Source: Verrucomicrobiota bacterium (GTDB lineage Bacteria > Verrucomicrobiota > Verrucomicrobiia > Chthoniobacterales > JAFAMB01). From it: a DNA stretch of 33,011 nucleotides. Positions 15,327 to 23,794 of the stretch are shown piece after piece. Location of the stretch: the NCBI GenBank assembly GCA_019239825.1, contig JAFAZK010000198.1, forward strand, positions 1 through 33,011, written 5' to 3'. Under the pieces are notes generated by a model, which searched no databases, had not been told where the DNA came from, and worked only from the letters and a program-made list of their open reading frames with translations. The first letter of the stretch is position 1; each line of letters begins with the position of its first letter. The position numbers were made by a program, and so were the translations under genes.

Positions 15327-16047
15327 CGGAGACCTCATCCACGTTGGTCTCGGCCACAGGCTTATCTAACACCATCTGGCCGCGGGCCATGACCACGATA
15401 CGTTGGCACGATTGGAACACGTGATGCAGGTTGTGGCTGATCAATATTCCGGTCACACTCTGCGCAGGTAAACTGCGCACGAAGCCCAGTACCTTTGATG
15501 TCTCTTTCACCGAAAGATGGTTCGTTGGCTCATCGAGGATCAGAACCCTGGACTTGAAATGCATCGCACGGGCGATGGCAACGCCCTGTCGCTGTCCGCC
15601 AGAGAGTTCGCCCAACAGAGCGTCGGGCGACCGCACCTGCAGATCGACATCCGCGATGGCTCGCATCGCGCCTTCCCGCATGCGTTGGTAATCCAGCAAG
15701 CCCAAGCCGCCAATGGCAAACCGAAGCGGCTCGCGCCCGATGAATAGATTACGCGCGATCGACATCGTGGGCACCATCGAGTTGTCCTGATAGATCGTCT
15801 CAATACCGAGCTTCATGGCCGACTTAGGTGAGGTGATTTGAACGAGGCGGCCATCGATTCTGATTTCGCCTCGGTTCGGGCGTTGGACACCAGATAGAAT
15901 CTTGATCAGCGTCGATTTCCCGGCGCCATTGTCGCCGACCAAACCGCACACCTCACCCGCCTGGACATCAAAATCCACTCCCTTGAGCGCGTGAACGCCT
16001 GCGTACCATTTATGCAGGTTACGCACCGAGATCAGGGGGGTAGTCAT
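15316..16047 (-). CDS. Sugar ABC transporter ATP-binding protein, single-domain (FrcA-like)
   Basis: A 243-aa ATPase of the ribose/fructose importer group. Walker A is GDNGAGKST (38-46), the Q-loop is YQDNSMVPTMS, the signature is ELSGGQRQG (147-155), Walker B is VLILDEP (168-174) and the switch is H205. RbsA, AraG and XylG are about 500 aa with two ATPase halves; this has one half, like FrcA. I chose the ATG at 16047, one base after the permease stop. The frame runs 21 codons further upstream into the permease end and does not look like an ATPase there. It energises the permease at 16049 with the receptor at 17122. Confidence 0.92.
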   Translation of the reverse strand: MTTPLISVRNLHKWYAGVHALKGVDFDVQAGEVCGLVGDNGAGKSTLIKILSGVQRPNRGEIRIDGRLVQITSPKSAMKLGIETIYQDNSMVPTMSIARNLFIGREPLRFAIGGLGLLDYQRMREGAMRAIADVDLQVRSPDALLGELSGGQRQGVAIARAMHFKSRVLILDEPTNHLSVKETSKVLGFVRSLPAQSVTGILISHNLHHVFQSCQRIVVMARGQMVLDKPVAETNVDEVSDAL

Positions 16048-16048
16048 C

Positions 16049-17026
16049 TCAGGCTTCAACCTTAATGCGGCGCGCGGTCCGTCGCAGCCACGAATTCGCA
16101 ACGACCGCAAATATGGTCAGCCCGCCGACGGCGCACTTAAACCAGTTGGCATCGACCTGCGATAACACCAACCCGTTGTCGATGACCCGAATGAGCAGTG
16201 CACCGACGATGGCGCCAAACACGGTCCCGATGCCGCCCATCAAAGCAGTACCGCCAATGACCGCTGCCGCCACGGCCTGCAGTTCCAGTCCCTCGCCGAT
16301 CGAAGGAAGCGGCGCGCCTAACCGAAAGACTTGGATCGTTCCTCCGAAGCCCGCCAGCATGGAACACATGACGAAGCAGGTCATCTTCACCCGCCTTACG
16401 GGAACCCCCATTGCTGCAGCCGCATCAAAGAAACCTCCAGTAGCCCGAATCCAGTTGCCGAAGTTCGAGCCACCCAGCGTCGCTGCCGCAATCAGCGCTA
16501 TGATGACAAACCAGATAAACGAGGCCCGAATCATTCCACCCGGACCAACAAATTGCGTGAAGACACCGGTCGGCAGATCACTCGAGAGCAAAGGAGGGAA
16601 TCCGCCAGTAAGAACGACGGCCAACGAGCGCACGATGAAAAGCATCCCCAATGTGGTGATGAAGCTTGGAATATTAAACGTCAAGGTGATGAAACCGTTA
16701 GCAAAACCCACCCCCGCCGCGATCACCAATCCAAGCAGCATGGCTGGGATAAAGGGGACGCCGGCGTTTGTCATCAGCGCAATGCACACCGGCATCAGGG
16801 CGAACATTGAGCCCACGGACAAATCGAATTCGCCGCAGATCATCAAAATGGTGACGCCGATCGAGACCAGACCCACTTCGGGCAGCAAGCCCAACATACC
16901 GCGCAGATTTTCCGCCGAAAGGAATACACCGTCGGAACGGATCTCGAACACCACCGTTAAGACGAAGAGTAGCGCGACGCCGGCTAACTCGGGCTTCTCG
17001 AGATAGATCCTGAAGAGCCTCCTCAC
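16049..17026 (-). CDS. Sugar ABC transporter permease, RbsC/FrcC family
   Basis: A 325-aa integral membrane protein with eight to ten hydrophobic segments. Family sentences are LPEVGLVSIGVTILMICGEF, then DLSVGSMFAL, followed by NGFITLTFNIPSFITTLGM and VAAAVIGGTALMGGIGTVFG. The GEFDLSVG motif is diagnostic of the BPD_transp_2 group that carries monosaccharides. It presumably forms a homodimer, because only one permease gene is present here. The other ribose-type system in the window has two. It is followed after one base by the ATPase. A 95-bp gap with degenerate repeat words separates it from the receptor gene upstream. Confidence 0.93.
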   Translation of the reverse strand: MRRLFRIYLEKPELAGVALLFVLTVVFEIRSDGVFLSAENLRGMLGLLPEVGLVSIGVTILMICGEFDLSVGSMFALMPVCIALMTNAGVPFIPAMLLGLVIAAGVGFANGFITLTFNIPSFITTLGMLFIVRSLAVVLTGGFPPLLSSDLPTGVFTQFVGPGGMIRASFIWFVIIALIAAATLGGSNFGNWIRATGGFFDAAAAMGVPVRRVKMTCFVMCSMLAGFGGTIQVFRLGAPLPSIGEGLELQAVAAAVIGGTALMGGIGTVFGAIVGALLIRVIDNGLVLSQVDANWFKCAVGGLTIFAVVANSWLRRTARRIKVEA

Positions 17027-17039
17027 AATTCGTTCCCAG

Positions 17040-17118
17040 CTATCTAATGCGAATTTAGCCGATAAAATGATCCACGGATCACGCGGATGTGATTAACCAG
17101 CGAAATCTGTGATTGGTA
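17040..17118. repeat. Degenerate repeat words between receptor and permease
   Basis: The gap contains GATCCACGGATCACGCGGAT followed by GAAATCTGTGATTGG. These resemble the CACGGATTACGCGGAT style of intergenic element but have no intact partner arm here. Support is weak. Confidence 0.35.
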
Positions 17119-17121
17119 GGC

Positions 17122-18126
17122 TCAGCGTTTCCCTTGCTTAGAAAGCGCCATTATCGAGTCGGCTTGGTCGGGAGTGATCACCGCTTCCCCGGTGTCAATA
17201 TCGGCCGGCGCCAAGCCGATGTTCTTTTTCAGGTAGGCCTCCATCACTGGCATAAAGCCCTGCTCGTAAGGTTGCTGGTCGATCTCGACCTGAATATATC
17301 CGGCTTTCATCATCTCAAGCACCTGCGGTACCAGATCGAAACCTCCTAGGAGCACCTTCCCCGGCGCGATATTGCGGTCCTTGAGAACCTTGGCTACTCC
17401 GGCGTGCCAGAATCCCATATCGAAGTAAGCGGTCGTATCAGGATGGGCATTAAGATACGCTCCAACCCGGTCAGAGACGGTTGCGAGATCCGTGCCCGAA
17501 TCGATCTTCTCAATGGTCACCTGGCGATCCGGGTTCGCCTTTTTGAACGCCTCTAATCCGTTCATAACGCCTTGAGCGCGCTGCTCGGCCCAGTTCTGGC
17601 CAGGCGCGCTCACGCCGACCAGGACGTGGATCGCTCCTTCTTTTGGGAATAGAGCTGAAAGACGCTTACCCAGGTTGGTTCCGGCTGGGATGAAGTTCTG
17701 CCCGATAAAGGCGTCCCTGAGCTCGAGTTCGGGGCCAGCGGTGGCATCGACGTTTGAGGAAATGATCGTGATACCCTTCGCCTTGGCGTCTTTAAGCACT
17801 CCCACAAACGCGTTATTGTCCACAAGCGAAGTGATTAGTGCGTCCGGCTTACGGGCAACGGCTGCCTGCATATTGGCAACTTGCTGTTCGATCGAACCTT
17901 CGGTCTGCACGAAGATGAACTGCCCTTTCGCTCCCACTTTGGCGCAGGCGTCATCGAAACCTAGCTTTACTGCCTGCCAGAACGAGTTGGTCGTCGCCGA
18001 ATGACAGGTGAACACAATATTGAGCGCATCCGCGGCTGCTGCGGACCCTGCAAGCATGAACAAAAATGCCAGTGCGCCGACCCCGAGCACGCGAACAGAG
18101 GATCGCGGGAATCTGAGGGGGATCAT
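17122..18126 (-). CDS. Periplasmic sugar-binding protein, ribose/fructose (RbsB/FrcB) type
   Basis: A 334-aa receptor of the type 1 periplasmic-binding fold. The signal peptide is residues 1-32, with a long hydrophobic core (VLGVGALAFLFMLAGSAAAA) and cleavage near AAA-AD. The mature protein shows TNSFWQAVKLGFDDACAKVG, then IEQQVANMQAAVARKPDALI and ISSNVDATAG. VLLGGFDLVPQVLEMMKAGY is followed by EIDQQPYEQGF, the usual hinge and ligand-loop order. It is the first gene of the oxidative sugar operon and delivers substrate to the permease at 16049. There is no clear Shine-Dalgarno before the ATG, and a hairpin lies 20 bp upstream. Confidence 0.92.
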   Translation of the reverse strand: MIPLRFPRSSVRVLGVGALAFLFMLAGSAAAADALNIVFTCHSATTNSFWQAVKLGFDDACAKVGAKGQFIFVQTEGSIEQQVANMQAAVARKPDALITSLVDNNAFVGVLKDAKAKGITIISSNVDATAGPELELRDAFIGQNFIPAGTNLGKRLSALFPKEGAIHVLVGVSAPGQNWAEQRAQGVMNGLEAFKKANPDRQVTIEKIDSGTDLATVSDRVGAYLNAHPDTTAYFDMGFWHAGVAKVLKDRNIAPGKVLLGGFDLVPQVLEMMKAGYIQVEIDQQPYEQGFMPVMEAYLKKNIGLAPADIDTGEAVITPDQADSIMALSKQGKR

Positions 18127-18145
18127 AGATGCGATATTCTAGTCA

Positions 18146-18162
18146 GAGGCTCACCGAGCCTC
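18146..18162. promoter_or_regulatory. Hairpin or operator upstream of the sugar-binding protein gene
   Basis: GAGGCTC-ACC-GAGCCTC is a perfect seven-base stem with a three-base loop, 20 bp before the receptor start and in the short divergent gap to the GNAT gene. It could be a regulator site or a 5'-UTR stem controlling receptor synthesis. No second copy was seen in the window, so the function is open. Confidence 0.45.
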
Positions 18163-18258
18163 AAGAAACGATTACGTCTTCCCCGGTTCACGGCGCAGGG
18201 GAGTCGCGACCAACGCCATCCTTGATTGGTAGATTCGCACAGCCATGTAAACTGCTCG

Positions 18259-18852
18259 ATGCCCGAAATCACCATCGAAGAATTTAATCCGGAGATGACG
18301 GACGACACGGCCGATGTCCTTGCCCGCGCTTTTGTTACTAATCCTCTCAATATTGCGGTCTTTGGTGTGGACCAGGTATCGGCGAACCAAGCATTTTTTA
18401 GGGGTGGTCTTCGAGTCATGCGCGGAAGAAAACTGGTCGCCCTGGACGGTGCGCGTATCATCGGTTTTATCCACTGGGTAACCTCGCCGCGATGCCAAGT
18501 TTCTATCCCGGAGAAGCTGACCATGCTGCCAAGAATGATCCCGGAGTTTGGCCTACAACGCTCACTGCGAATTAGCAGTTGGCTTGCGACCTGGTCCAAG
18601 CATGATCCGAAAGATCCGCATTGCCACCTGGGCCCAATCGGGGTTGATCCCCATGCGCAAGGTCGCGGCATCGGCCGACGCCTAATGAGTCTCTATTGCG
18701 AAGATCTCGATCGGACCACTACCGCCGGTTACTTGGAAACGGATCGTCCTCAAAATGTTGCATTCTATCAACGGTTCGGCTTCGAAGTGACACATGAGAT
18801 GCCGGTACTGGGAACCCCGAACTTTCTAATGCGAAGGCCTGCCCTCCGGTAG
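18259..18852 (+). CDS. GNAT-family N-acetyltransferase
   Basis: A 197-aa acetyl-CoA-dependent transferase. The acetyl-CoA motif A is LGPIGVDPHAQGRGIGRRLM (124-143), with the Q-x-x-G-x-G pyrophosphate loop at 134-139. Motif B follows as YLETDRPQNVAFYQRFGFEV. The opening EITIEEFNPEMTDDTADVLA is typical of stand-alone GNATs acting on small molecules. The start at ATG 18259 is chosen over a GTG at 18226 because the family similarity begins there. It is divergent from the sugar-binding gene and has no operon partner, so its substrate is unknown. Confidence 0.88.
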   Translation: MPEITIEEFNPEMTDDTADVLARAFVTNPLNIAVFGVDQVSANQAFFRGGLRVMRGRKLVALDGARIIGFIHWVTSPRCQVSIPEKLTMLPRMIPEFGLQRSLRISSWLATWSKHDPKDPHCHLGPIGVDPHAQGRGIGRRLMSLYCEDLDRTTTAGYLETDRPQNVAFYQRFGFEVTHEMPVLGTPNFLMRRPALR

Positions 18853-18872
18853 AAATATCTATTTAGAAGACC

Positions 18873-18930
18873 ATTGTTCGCGGCGATTCGTCTCGTTCTT
18901 TGCGCCTTTGCGGCTTTGCTTGAGATTTTT
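18873..18930. repeat. Half copy of the CGCAAAG repeat (right arm only)
   Basis: TTCTTTGCGCCTTTGCGGCT, then TTGCTTGAGATTTTTTTC, matches the right outer arm of the 12308-12719 element. No left arm precedes it; the GNAT gene ends 20 bp upstream. The open frame that runs through it (from 18874) into the VOC gene is fortuitous. Confidence 0.7.
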
Positions 18931-19023
18931 TTCGTCCAATGTCCAAATCCCCAGGATCCATTCGTCGCTCATAGGAAACCAAACCTGGTTCTTCCAACCG
19001 ACAACCCAATACCCAAGAATAAA

Positions 19024-19503
19024 ATGACGACGAAAGTTAACCCGATCCCGGAAGGCTCCCATACCATTACTCCCCATCTTTGTGTGAAGGGGGCGGCTCA
19101 GGCCATCGAGTTTTATAAGAAGGCCTTTAACGCCGAAGAGCTTTGCCGGATCCCAGGACCTGACGGGAGCACACTTGTGCACTCGGCGGTCAAAATCGGC
19201 GATTCAATCCTCTTCCTTTATGATGAAGTCCCGCAGATGGGCGCTCTCGGCCCGAAAAGCCTCGGTGGTACTCCGGTCAAGATCCATCTGTATGTAGAAG
19301 ACGTAGATGCCCTTTACAATCAGGCGGTAAAAGCCGGCGCCGAAATCGAGATGCCTCTCGCGGATCAGCCCTGGGGCGACCGCTATGGCGCGCTCACCGA
19401 TCCCTTTGGACATAGCTGGGGATTAGCGACTCACGTGGAAGATGTCTCCTTTGAGGAGATCAACCGGCGATTCGAAGCTGCCTGTGCGGGGCAGCGCGAA
19501 TAG
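19024..19503 (+). CDS. VOC-family protein, PhnB/glyoxalase-like
   Basis: A 159-aa vicinal-oxygen-chelate fold protein. It shows ITPHLCVKGAAQAIEFYKKA, then FNAEELCRIPGPDG, and the second half IHLYVEDVDALYNQAVKAGA and YGALTDPFGHSWGLATHVED, the PhnB-like pattern. Such proteins include antibiotic-resistance, dioxygenase and uncharacterised members; the function here is not known. The ATG at 19024 is chosen because the frame upstream (to 18874) encodes repeat-derived sequence. It probably has its own promoter in the 170-bp gap after the GNAT gene. Confidence 0.88.
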   Translation: MTTKVNPIPEGSHTITPHLCVKGAAQAIEFYKKAFNAEELCRIPGPDGSTLVHSAVKIGDSILFLYDEVPQMGALGPKSLGGTPVKIHLYVEDVDALYNQAVKAGAEIEMPLADQPWGDRYGALTDPFGHSWGLATHVEDVSFEEINRRFEAACAGQRE

Positions 19504-19594
19504 CGGTAGCCCGAGCTAGGAGCTGGAAGGCAAGAGGCGGGCACTTAGCCTCGTCCTGGAAATCGGTTCTATAGTTCGCCTTAAAAACGGTGAT

Positions 19595-19615
19595 CGCGCC
19601 ACCCCGAATGGCGCG
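19595..19615. terminator. Hairpin between convergent VOC gene and - strand operon
   Basis: CGCGCCA (19595-19601) pairs with TGGCGCG (19609-19615) around seven bases. On the - strand a T5 run follows about eight bases later, so it may be a weak terminator for the operon ending at 19742. The rest of 19504-19714 shows no gene. Confidence 0.45.
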
Positions 19616-19714
19616 GTTGCCGCTCAGGCGGGCACGACGTCACAGAATTTGATTGGACACAGTACCTTGATTTTGCCGACTGTTTCCTGAGGTGACAGAC
19701 GGTCCGCCGTCGTG

Positions 19715-19759
19715 CGGCTTCCACCAATCACTTCTCACTTTTCACTTTTCACCTCTCAC
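19715..19759 (-). repeat. Short repeat at gene 3' end (second copy)
   Basis: On the - strand it reads GTGAGAGGTGAAAAGTGAAA, then AGTGAGAAGTGATTGG and TGGAAGCCG. The core GAGAAGTGATTGGT(C/G)GAAGCCG is shared with 7467-7500. This copy overlaps the last codons and supplies the TGA stop of the GATase1-like gene. Confidence 0.6.
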
Positions 19760-20512
19760 GCTTCGCTCTCCCGCCGCCCACGTGACGATTTGTCGCCAGA
19801 GGCGTGTGTACCCCGGCCACTCGACAAATTCTTTTGGACACCAATGAGGACCGACATCGGAGGTCCAGGCTACCGATCGACCCTTTCCAAAGGAGCCGGT
19901 TACCAAAAGTGGATTTTCGCCGACTGCTACCAACACCTCTCCCTCTTCCTTTGGTATAACCTCGTTGAACCCAAGCAGGTACGGCCAATCCCCCACAACC
20001 CCTTGCAGTATTGTATGCTCCGCTTTTTTGGCCTTGGGATTTATGCCTTCCGGCTTCTCTACCCGGTCATCGACAGGTAGAAGGGTCACCGGCAAGACTT
20101 CTTCAATTGGCGTTCGATGATAGCGCGCCGAGCCATAGATGCCCTGAAAACTAAGGTAACCACCCGCCATAATTAATCCGCCCCCGTTCCGCACATATTC
20201 TTTGATCAGCTCTAGCCGATTCGGGACGCGTTTACCTTCCAAGAAAACTTCCGGAGGTAGTAAAAGCGTGTTCGCACCGATATCACTAAGGATAATAGCG
20301 TCGTATTGCTCGAGCTTACTCAGCTGCAACGGAAACGCTCTGGCCGCTTCATGACTCGGCAGGTGGACCACCTCAATACCACCTGAACTCAAGGCACCGA
20401 TCAAGAAATCGCCCCCGGTTGCATAGTGGGTGGAAACAAAGAAATCGAATCCTTTCAGATGAGTCGAGCTACTGACCCAGCTTTCACCGACTAGTAATGC
20501 TTTAATCGCCAT
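19742..20512 (-). CDS. GATase1-like domain protein (class I glutamine amidotransferase fold, PF07090-like)
   Basis: A 256-aa cytoplasmic protein of the flavodoxin-like class I amidotransferase fold. Visible blocks are ALLVGESWV (5-13), YDAIILSDIGANTLLL (70-85), FVRNGGGLIMAGG-like VRNGGGLIMAGGYLSFQG (107-124) and GSFGKGRSVAWTSD (206-219). The nucleophile elbow GGYLSFQG has no cysteine, and C225 is the only cysteine, so glutaminase activity is unlikely. It is the last gene of the LacI-controlled operon, 12 bp after the M20 hydrolase. The role is not known; ThuA-like sugar metabolism is a reasonable alternative. The final residues RSVRGEK are encoded within the short repeat at 19715-19759. Confidence 0.78.
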   Translation of the reverse strand: MAIKALLVGESWVSSSTHLKGFDFFVSTHYATGGDFLIGALSSGGIEVVHLPSHEAARAFPLQLSKLEQYDAIILSDIGANTLLLPPEVFLEGKRVPNRLELIKEYVRNGGGLIMAGGYLSFQGIYGSARYHRTPIEEVLPVTLLPVDDRVEKPEGINPKAKKAEHTILQGVVGDWPYLLGFNEVIPKEEGEVLVAVGENPLLVTGSFGKGRSVAWTSDVGPHWCPKEFVEWPGYTRLWRQIVTWAAGERSVRGEK

Positions 20513-20524
20513 AAAGAGAAATTC

Positions 20525-21844
20525 TTACTGACACCAATTCGCAATGGTTAACGCAATGACCTTGCTACAGGTAACCAGGTCATCGATAGACACCTGTTCA
20601 TTGGGTTGATGTGCTTGACTCGGATCGCCCGGTCCGAAATTGACCGTCGGCGTCTTTGCGAGATCCGTGGGGATACCCATGTCCGTGTGCGCTCCCATAC
20701 CCCAAAGCTGAAACGGATGCCCCGCACTAGTACATGCTTCGGCAAAAGTGTTAATGATTGGATGATCCGATTTTACTTCCGCACAATCAGCGTCCAGGAT
20801 CCATTCGACTCGCGGTGGATGTTTCGATAGCCACGGATCGACCTTGGCCAGTGTCGTGATGTGGGCTTCAACTTCCCGTTTCACGGCTCCTCCTACCCCG
20901 TCTGTGTCTTTCTCGGAAGGTAGATATTGGACGTCAATGATAATCTCGCCTCGCCCGGCCATCGAGCTGGGATGTTCACCACCTCGCACTTGCGTCACGA
21001 TAATCTGGTTAGATAACTCCATCAGCGGATGATTTTTTTTTGGGTCCGTGTGCCAACGCTCATTTAGGACGTCGATTCCGTCTAAAACGAACCTCATCAA
21101 TTTGATTGCATCCACTGGTCCTCCCGCATTCCAATGCCGCGGTTTCAATTCGGCATGTCCGCCGATCCCGTCGATCACAATCTTGCCCCAGAGAATCCCG
21201 TGACACAGCGGCGATAGCCGATTCCCGGTCGGCTCAGTCAATATACCGGCATCCGCTCGATAGCCGCGATCGGCTAATGCCAGCGTGCCCATCCCGCCGA
21301 TTTCTTCATCGACGACCGTGGCAAATACAATGTCACCGGCGAGCGGGACATTCAGTTCCCGCAGAATTTCGGCCGCAACCAACATCGAAGCCACACCACC
21401 CTTCATGTCGACGGCTCCTCGTCCATGGATTATCTCGCCTTCGCAGATACCGGCAAATGGCTCATGGCGCCAATGGCTCCGTTCTCCCGCTGGGACTACG
21501 TCAATGTGGCCAGTTAAAAGAATCGATCGACCGTTGCCCGAACCCGGCAAAACGCCCGCGAGATTAGGGCGTCCTTTAAAGTTGCGGCCAAGTTGCGCGC
21601 CGGGTTTGCCTCTATACTTTTCCAAAAGCGCATCAGCGTCCGGCTCCCACAAATCTGTCTTGAATCCCGTCCGACGCAATCTGTCCTCTAAATATTCCTG
21701 ACACTTTCGCTCGCCCGGACCGGCTTTGTTCGGATCGGCCATGACGATGCTCTCGAAACGGATCAACTGTTGCAGCGTTTCCGCAATTCGTTCCCGGTTC
21801 TGGTCGACGGCATCCACGATGTGTTTATGGAATTCGTTATTCAT
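20525..21844 (-). CDS. M20-family metallohydrolase (ArgE/DapE/ACY1 type)
   Basis: A 439-aa di-zinc amidohydrolase that removes an acyl group or cleaves a peptide-like bond. Metal and catalytic residues are visible: LLTGHIDVVPAG (H113, D115), GRGAVDMKGG (D146), TVVDEEIGG (E180/E181), LTEPTG (E204) and a late WGMGAHTDMGIP (final zinc histidine). The length fits the family. No signal peptide is visible, so it acts on imported substrate. It starts with an ATGA overlap on the second permease stop, which ties it to the transporter. Its presence suggests that the imported ligand is an N-acylated or amide-linked compound rather than a plain sugar. Confidence 0.9.
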   Translation of the reverse strand: MNNEFHKHIVDAVDQNRERIAETLQQLIRFESIVMADPNKAGPGERKCQEYLEDRLRRTGFKTDLWEPDADALLEKYRGKPGAQLGRNFKGRPNLAGVLPGSGNGRSILLTGHIDVVPAGERSHWRHEPFAGICEGEIIHGRGAVDMKGGVASMLVAAEILRELNVPLAGDIVFATVVDEEIGGMGTLALADRGYRADAGILTEPTGNRLSPLCHGILWGKIVIDGIGGHAELKPRHWNAGGPVDAIKLMRFVLDGIDVLNERWHTDPKKNHPLMELSNQIIVTQVRGGEHPSSMAGRGEIIIDVQYLPSEKDTDGVGGAVKREVEAHITTLAKVDPWLSKHPPRVEWILDADCAEVKSDHPIINTFAEACTSAGHPFQLWGMGAHTDMGIPTDLAKTPTVNFGPGDPSQAHQPNEQVSIDDLVTCSKVIALTIANWCQ

Positions 21845-22806
21845 TTTGTTTCTGCGGTTCGAATCATTCTGTCCAGAAGCACACTCACGATGAGGAAGAT
21901 CCCGACTAACCCGAGCTGCCAGATGCTATTCACGTTCAACATCTGCAGGCCGACTTGAAGCGAGGTAAAAAAGAGCACGGCAGCCAAAGAACCGCCTAAA
22001 CCGCCGCTACCGCCGAAGATGCTGGTTCCTCCCAGAAGCGTAGCGGTCAAAGATAATAGTTCGAGGTTATCGCCGATATTCGGGCGAGCACTCAATAGCC
22101 AGGAATCCGCCACCAGACCAGCCAAAGCCGCCAGAACACCACTTAAGCTATAAACGCCTAACCGGATCATAGCGACTGGCAGACCGACTAACCGGGCTGC
22201 TTTTTCATTGCTGCCTACCGCGTAAACCCAACGCCCCAACGGTGTTTGATTTAAAGTGAACTGCAATACGAGAAAGATGGGCGCCACCAAAACCAAAGTA
22301 TGCAGCGGGAACGCCAAGATGGATTGTTGACCGAGTGACCCGAAGGAAACGGGTAAACCGGAGATAGGAGCGCCGCCGGTTAGGGCTAGGGCGAGGCCAT
22401 TGTAGGCATAGTAAGTCCCGAGTGTGACGATCAACGGCAATAATCTAAGTCGGGTAATAATGAATCCATTGATGCTTCCCAGGAGGCCGCCGGACAGAAT
22501 CCCGGCAAGCGCAGCGATAAGGACCGGTACCTCAGCTTTCATGAGCGAGGCGATAACCAGTCCCGATAGACTCACGATCCCGCCGACGGAAAGATCAATC
22601 CCTCCCCCACCGGTCAGAACCACCAAGGTTTGGCCAAGGGTCACCAACGCGAGCAAGGTCGAGAACTGAAGAACGGAATTAAAATTAGCGGGGGTAAAAA
22701 AAGCAGGGGCAAACACCGCGAAAATCAAGAGCGCGACTAACCAGAGCACCAGCAGTCCGCCAAACCGGATCTGTTTAAACGCGGATATCATGGCGTTGCC
22801 AACCAT
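21841..22806 (-). CDS. Ribose-type ABC transporter permease, second subunit
   Basis: A 321-aa RbsC-family membrane protein. The characteristic VTLGQTLVVLTGGGGIDLSV is followed by GGIVSLSGLV, then NGFIITRLRLLPLIVTLGT and LLGGTSIFGGSGGLGGSLAA. It overlaps the first permease by 19 bp and the M20 gene by four. A second start at 22791 is possible. With the permease at 22788 it should form a heterodimer, as in the RhaPQ and LsrCD systems. Confidence 0.92.
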   Translation of the reverse strand: MVGNAMISAFKQIRFGGLLVLWLVALLIFAVFAPAFFTPANFNSVLQFSTLLALVTLGQTLVVLTGGGGIDLSVGGIVSLSGLVIASLMKAEVPVLIAALAGILSGGLLGSINGFIITRLRLLPLIVTLGTYYAYNGLALALTGGAPISGLPVSFGSLGQQSILAFPLHTLVLVAPIFLVLQFTLNQTPLGRWVYAVGSNEKAARLVGLPVAMIRLGVYSLSGVLAALAGLVADSWLLSARPNIGDNLELLSLTATLLGGTSIFGGSGGLGGSLAAVLFFTSLQVGLQMLNVNSIWQLGLVGIFLIVSVLLDRMIRTAETK

Positions 22807-23783
22807 GGTGGAGCGTTGCCTCGGTTCCGAGGCCGACCTTGGGCATGACTGCGTTCAGCCAAAGCGTCCAAGATCAGAACCCCAATCAAAAGGACCCCCG
22901 TAATCACTTGTTCCCAAAGCGAGGGAACACCGATCAACACAAAGCCATTCTGTAATAAGCGTACCAAGAGAACTCCAAACATGGCTCCGAGCAGATTGGC
23001 TTTCCCTCCTAACACGGACGTACCACCTAGAACCGAAGCCACAATCGCATCCAGAGCGATGAGTCCGCCGGTTGACGTCTCCACATTCCGATACCGGGCC
23101 ACATAGAGAAACGCGGCACACCCAACTAACAAGCCAGTAAATCCGTAGACGAAAAACTTGGTTCTACCGATAGAAACCCCGGAAAGTCGGGCGGCTCGCT
23201 CGTTACCACCGGTCGCCCGGATTGCGATTCCCAGCGGCACCCAACGGATCACGACCCAGCCGATGAAATAGAAGAACAAGATATAAATCGCGGTTAGCGG
23301 GATGCCGGCGATAGTAGTATTTACCGCCGGACCTAGCGTGTCCGGTAAGCCGGAAATCCAACTCCCACCCAGGAGCAAGAAGATTGCCGCCCGATAGACT
23401 CCGAAGAGACCGAGGGTAGCAATGATAGGCGGGATCTTTCCCTGTACGATTAAGAACGCTGAAACCAGGCCAAGCCCAGTTCCCACGAGCGGTCCGATCA
23501 ATACCACGACGACTAGAGGCCAACCGCCTTGAACGCTCCAACCCACGAAAATCGCACAGATCCCTAATGCTCCGCCCACGGCAATGTCGATTCCGGCGGT
23601 AGCCAGTACAAATGTAATGCCTAAGCTAACCAACAGCAGTTCCACACTGTTGCGGAGAATCGTGATCAGGTTGTCCGTGGTCAGGAAGTAAGGCGACAAG
23701 AACTGGAAGAAAACTGCTACCGCAACGCAGGCCAGTGCGAGAGTTAATTCGCGCCGGCCGAACAGCCATCGTTTCCAGCTCAT
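22788..23783 (-). CDS. Ribose-type ABC transporter permease, first subunit
   Basis: A 331-aa RbsC-family membrane protein. ELLLVSLGITFVLATAGIDI is followed by AVGGALGICAIFVGW. Later come AFLIVQGKIPPIIATLGLFG and ALDAIVASVLGGTSVLGGKA. The hydrophobic segments and the AGIDIAVGG motif match BPD_transp_2. It starts 11 bp after the receptor gene. The C-terminal tail (SHAQGRPRNRGNAPPWLATP) is proline-rich and overlaps the next permease start. Confidence 0.92.
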   Translation of the reverse strand: MSWKRWLFGRRELTLALACVAVAVFFQFLSPYFLTTDNLITILRNSVELLLVSLGITFVLATAGIDIAVGGALGICAIFVGWSVQGGWPLVVVVLIGPLVGTGLGLVSAFLIVQGKIPPIIATLGLFGVYRAAIFLLLGGSWISGLPDTLGPAVNTTIAGIPLTAIYILFFYFIGWVVIRWVPLGIAIRATGGNERAARLSGVSIGRTKFFVYGFTGLLVGCAAFLYVARYRNVETSTGGLIALDAIVASVLGGTSVLGGKANLLGAMFGVLLVRLLQNGFVLIGVPSLWEQVITGVLLIGVLILDALAERSHAQGRPRNRGNAPPWLATP

Positions 23784-23794
23784 GTTCGATGCGA

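Noticed and set aside
16065-17006. 313-codon open frame on the + strand
   Set aside because: It lies wholly antisense to the RbsC-type permease, whose protein carries clear family motifs. The antisense product has no recognisable domain and a composition expected from a mirrored membrane gene.
18874-19023. 50-residue N-terminal extension of the VOC protein
   Set aside because: The extension is encoded by a half copy of the CGCAAAG repeat and spacer; the VOC domain begins after the ATG at 19024.
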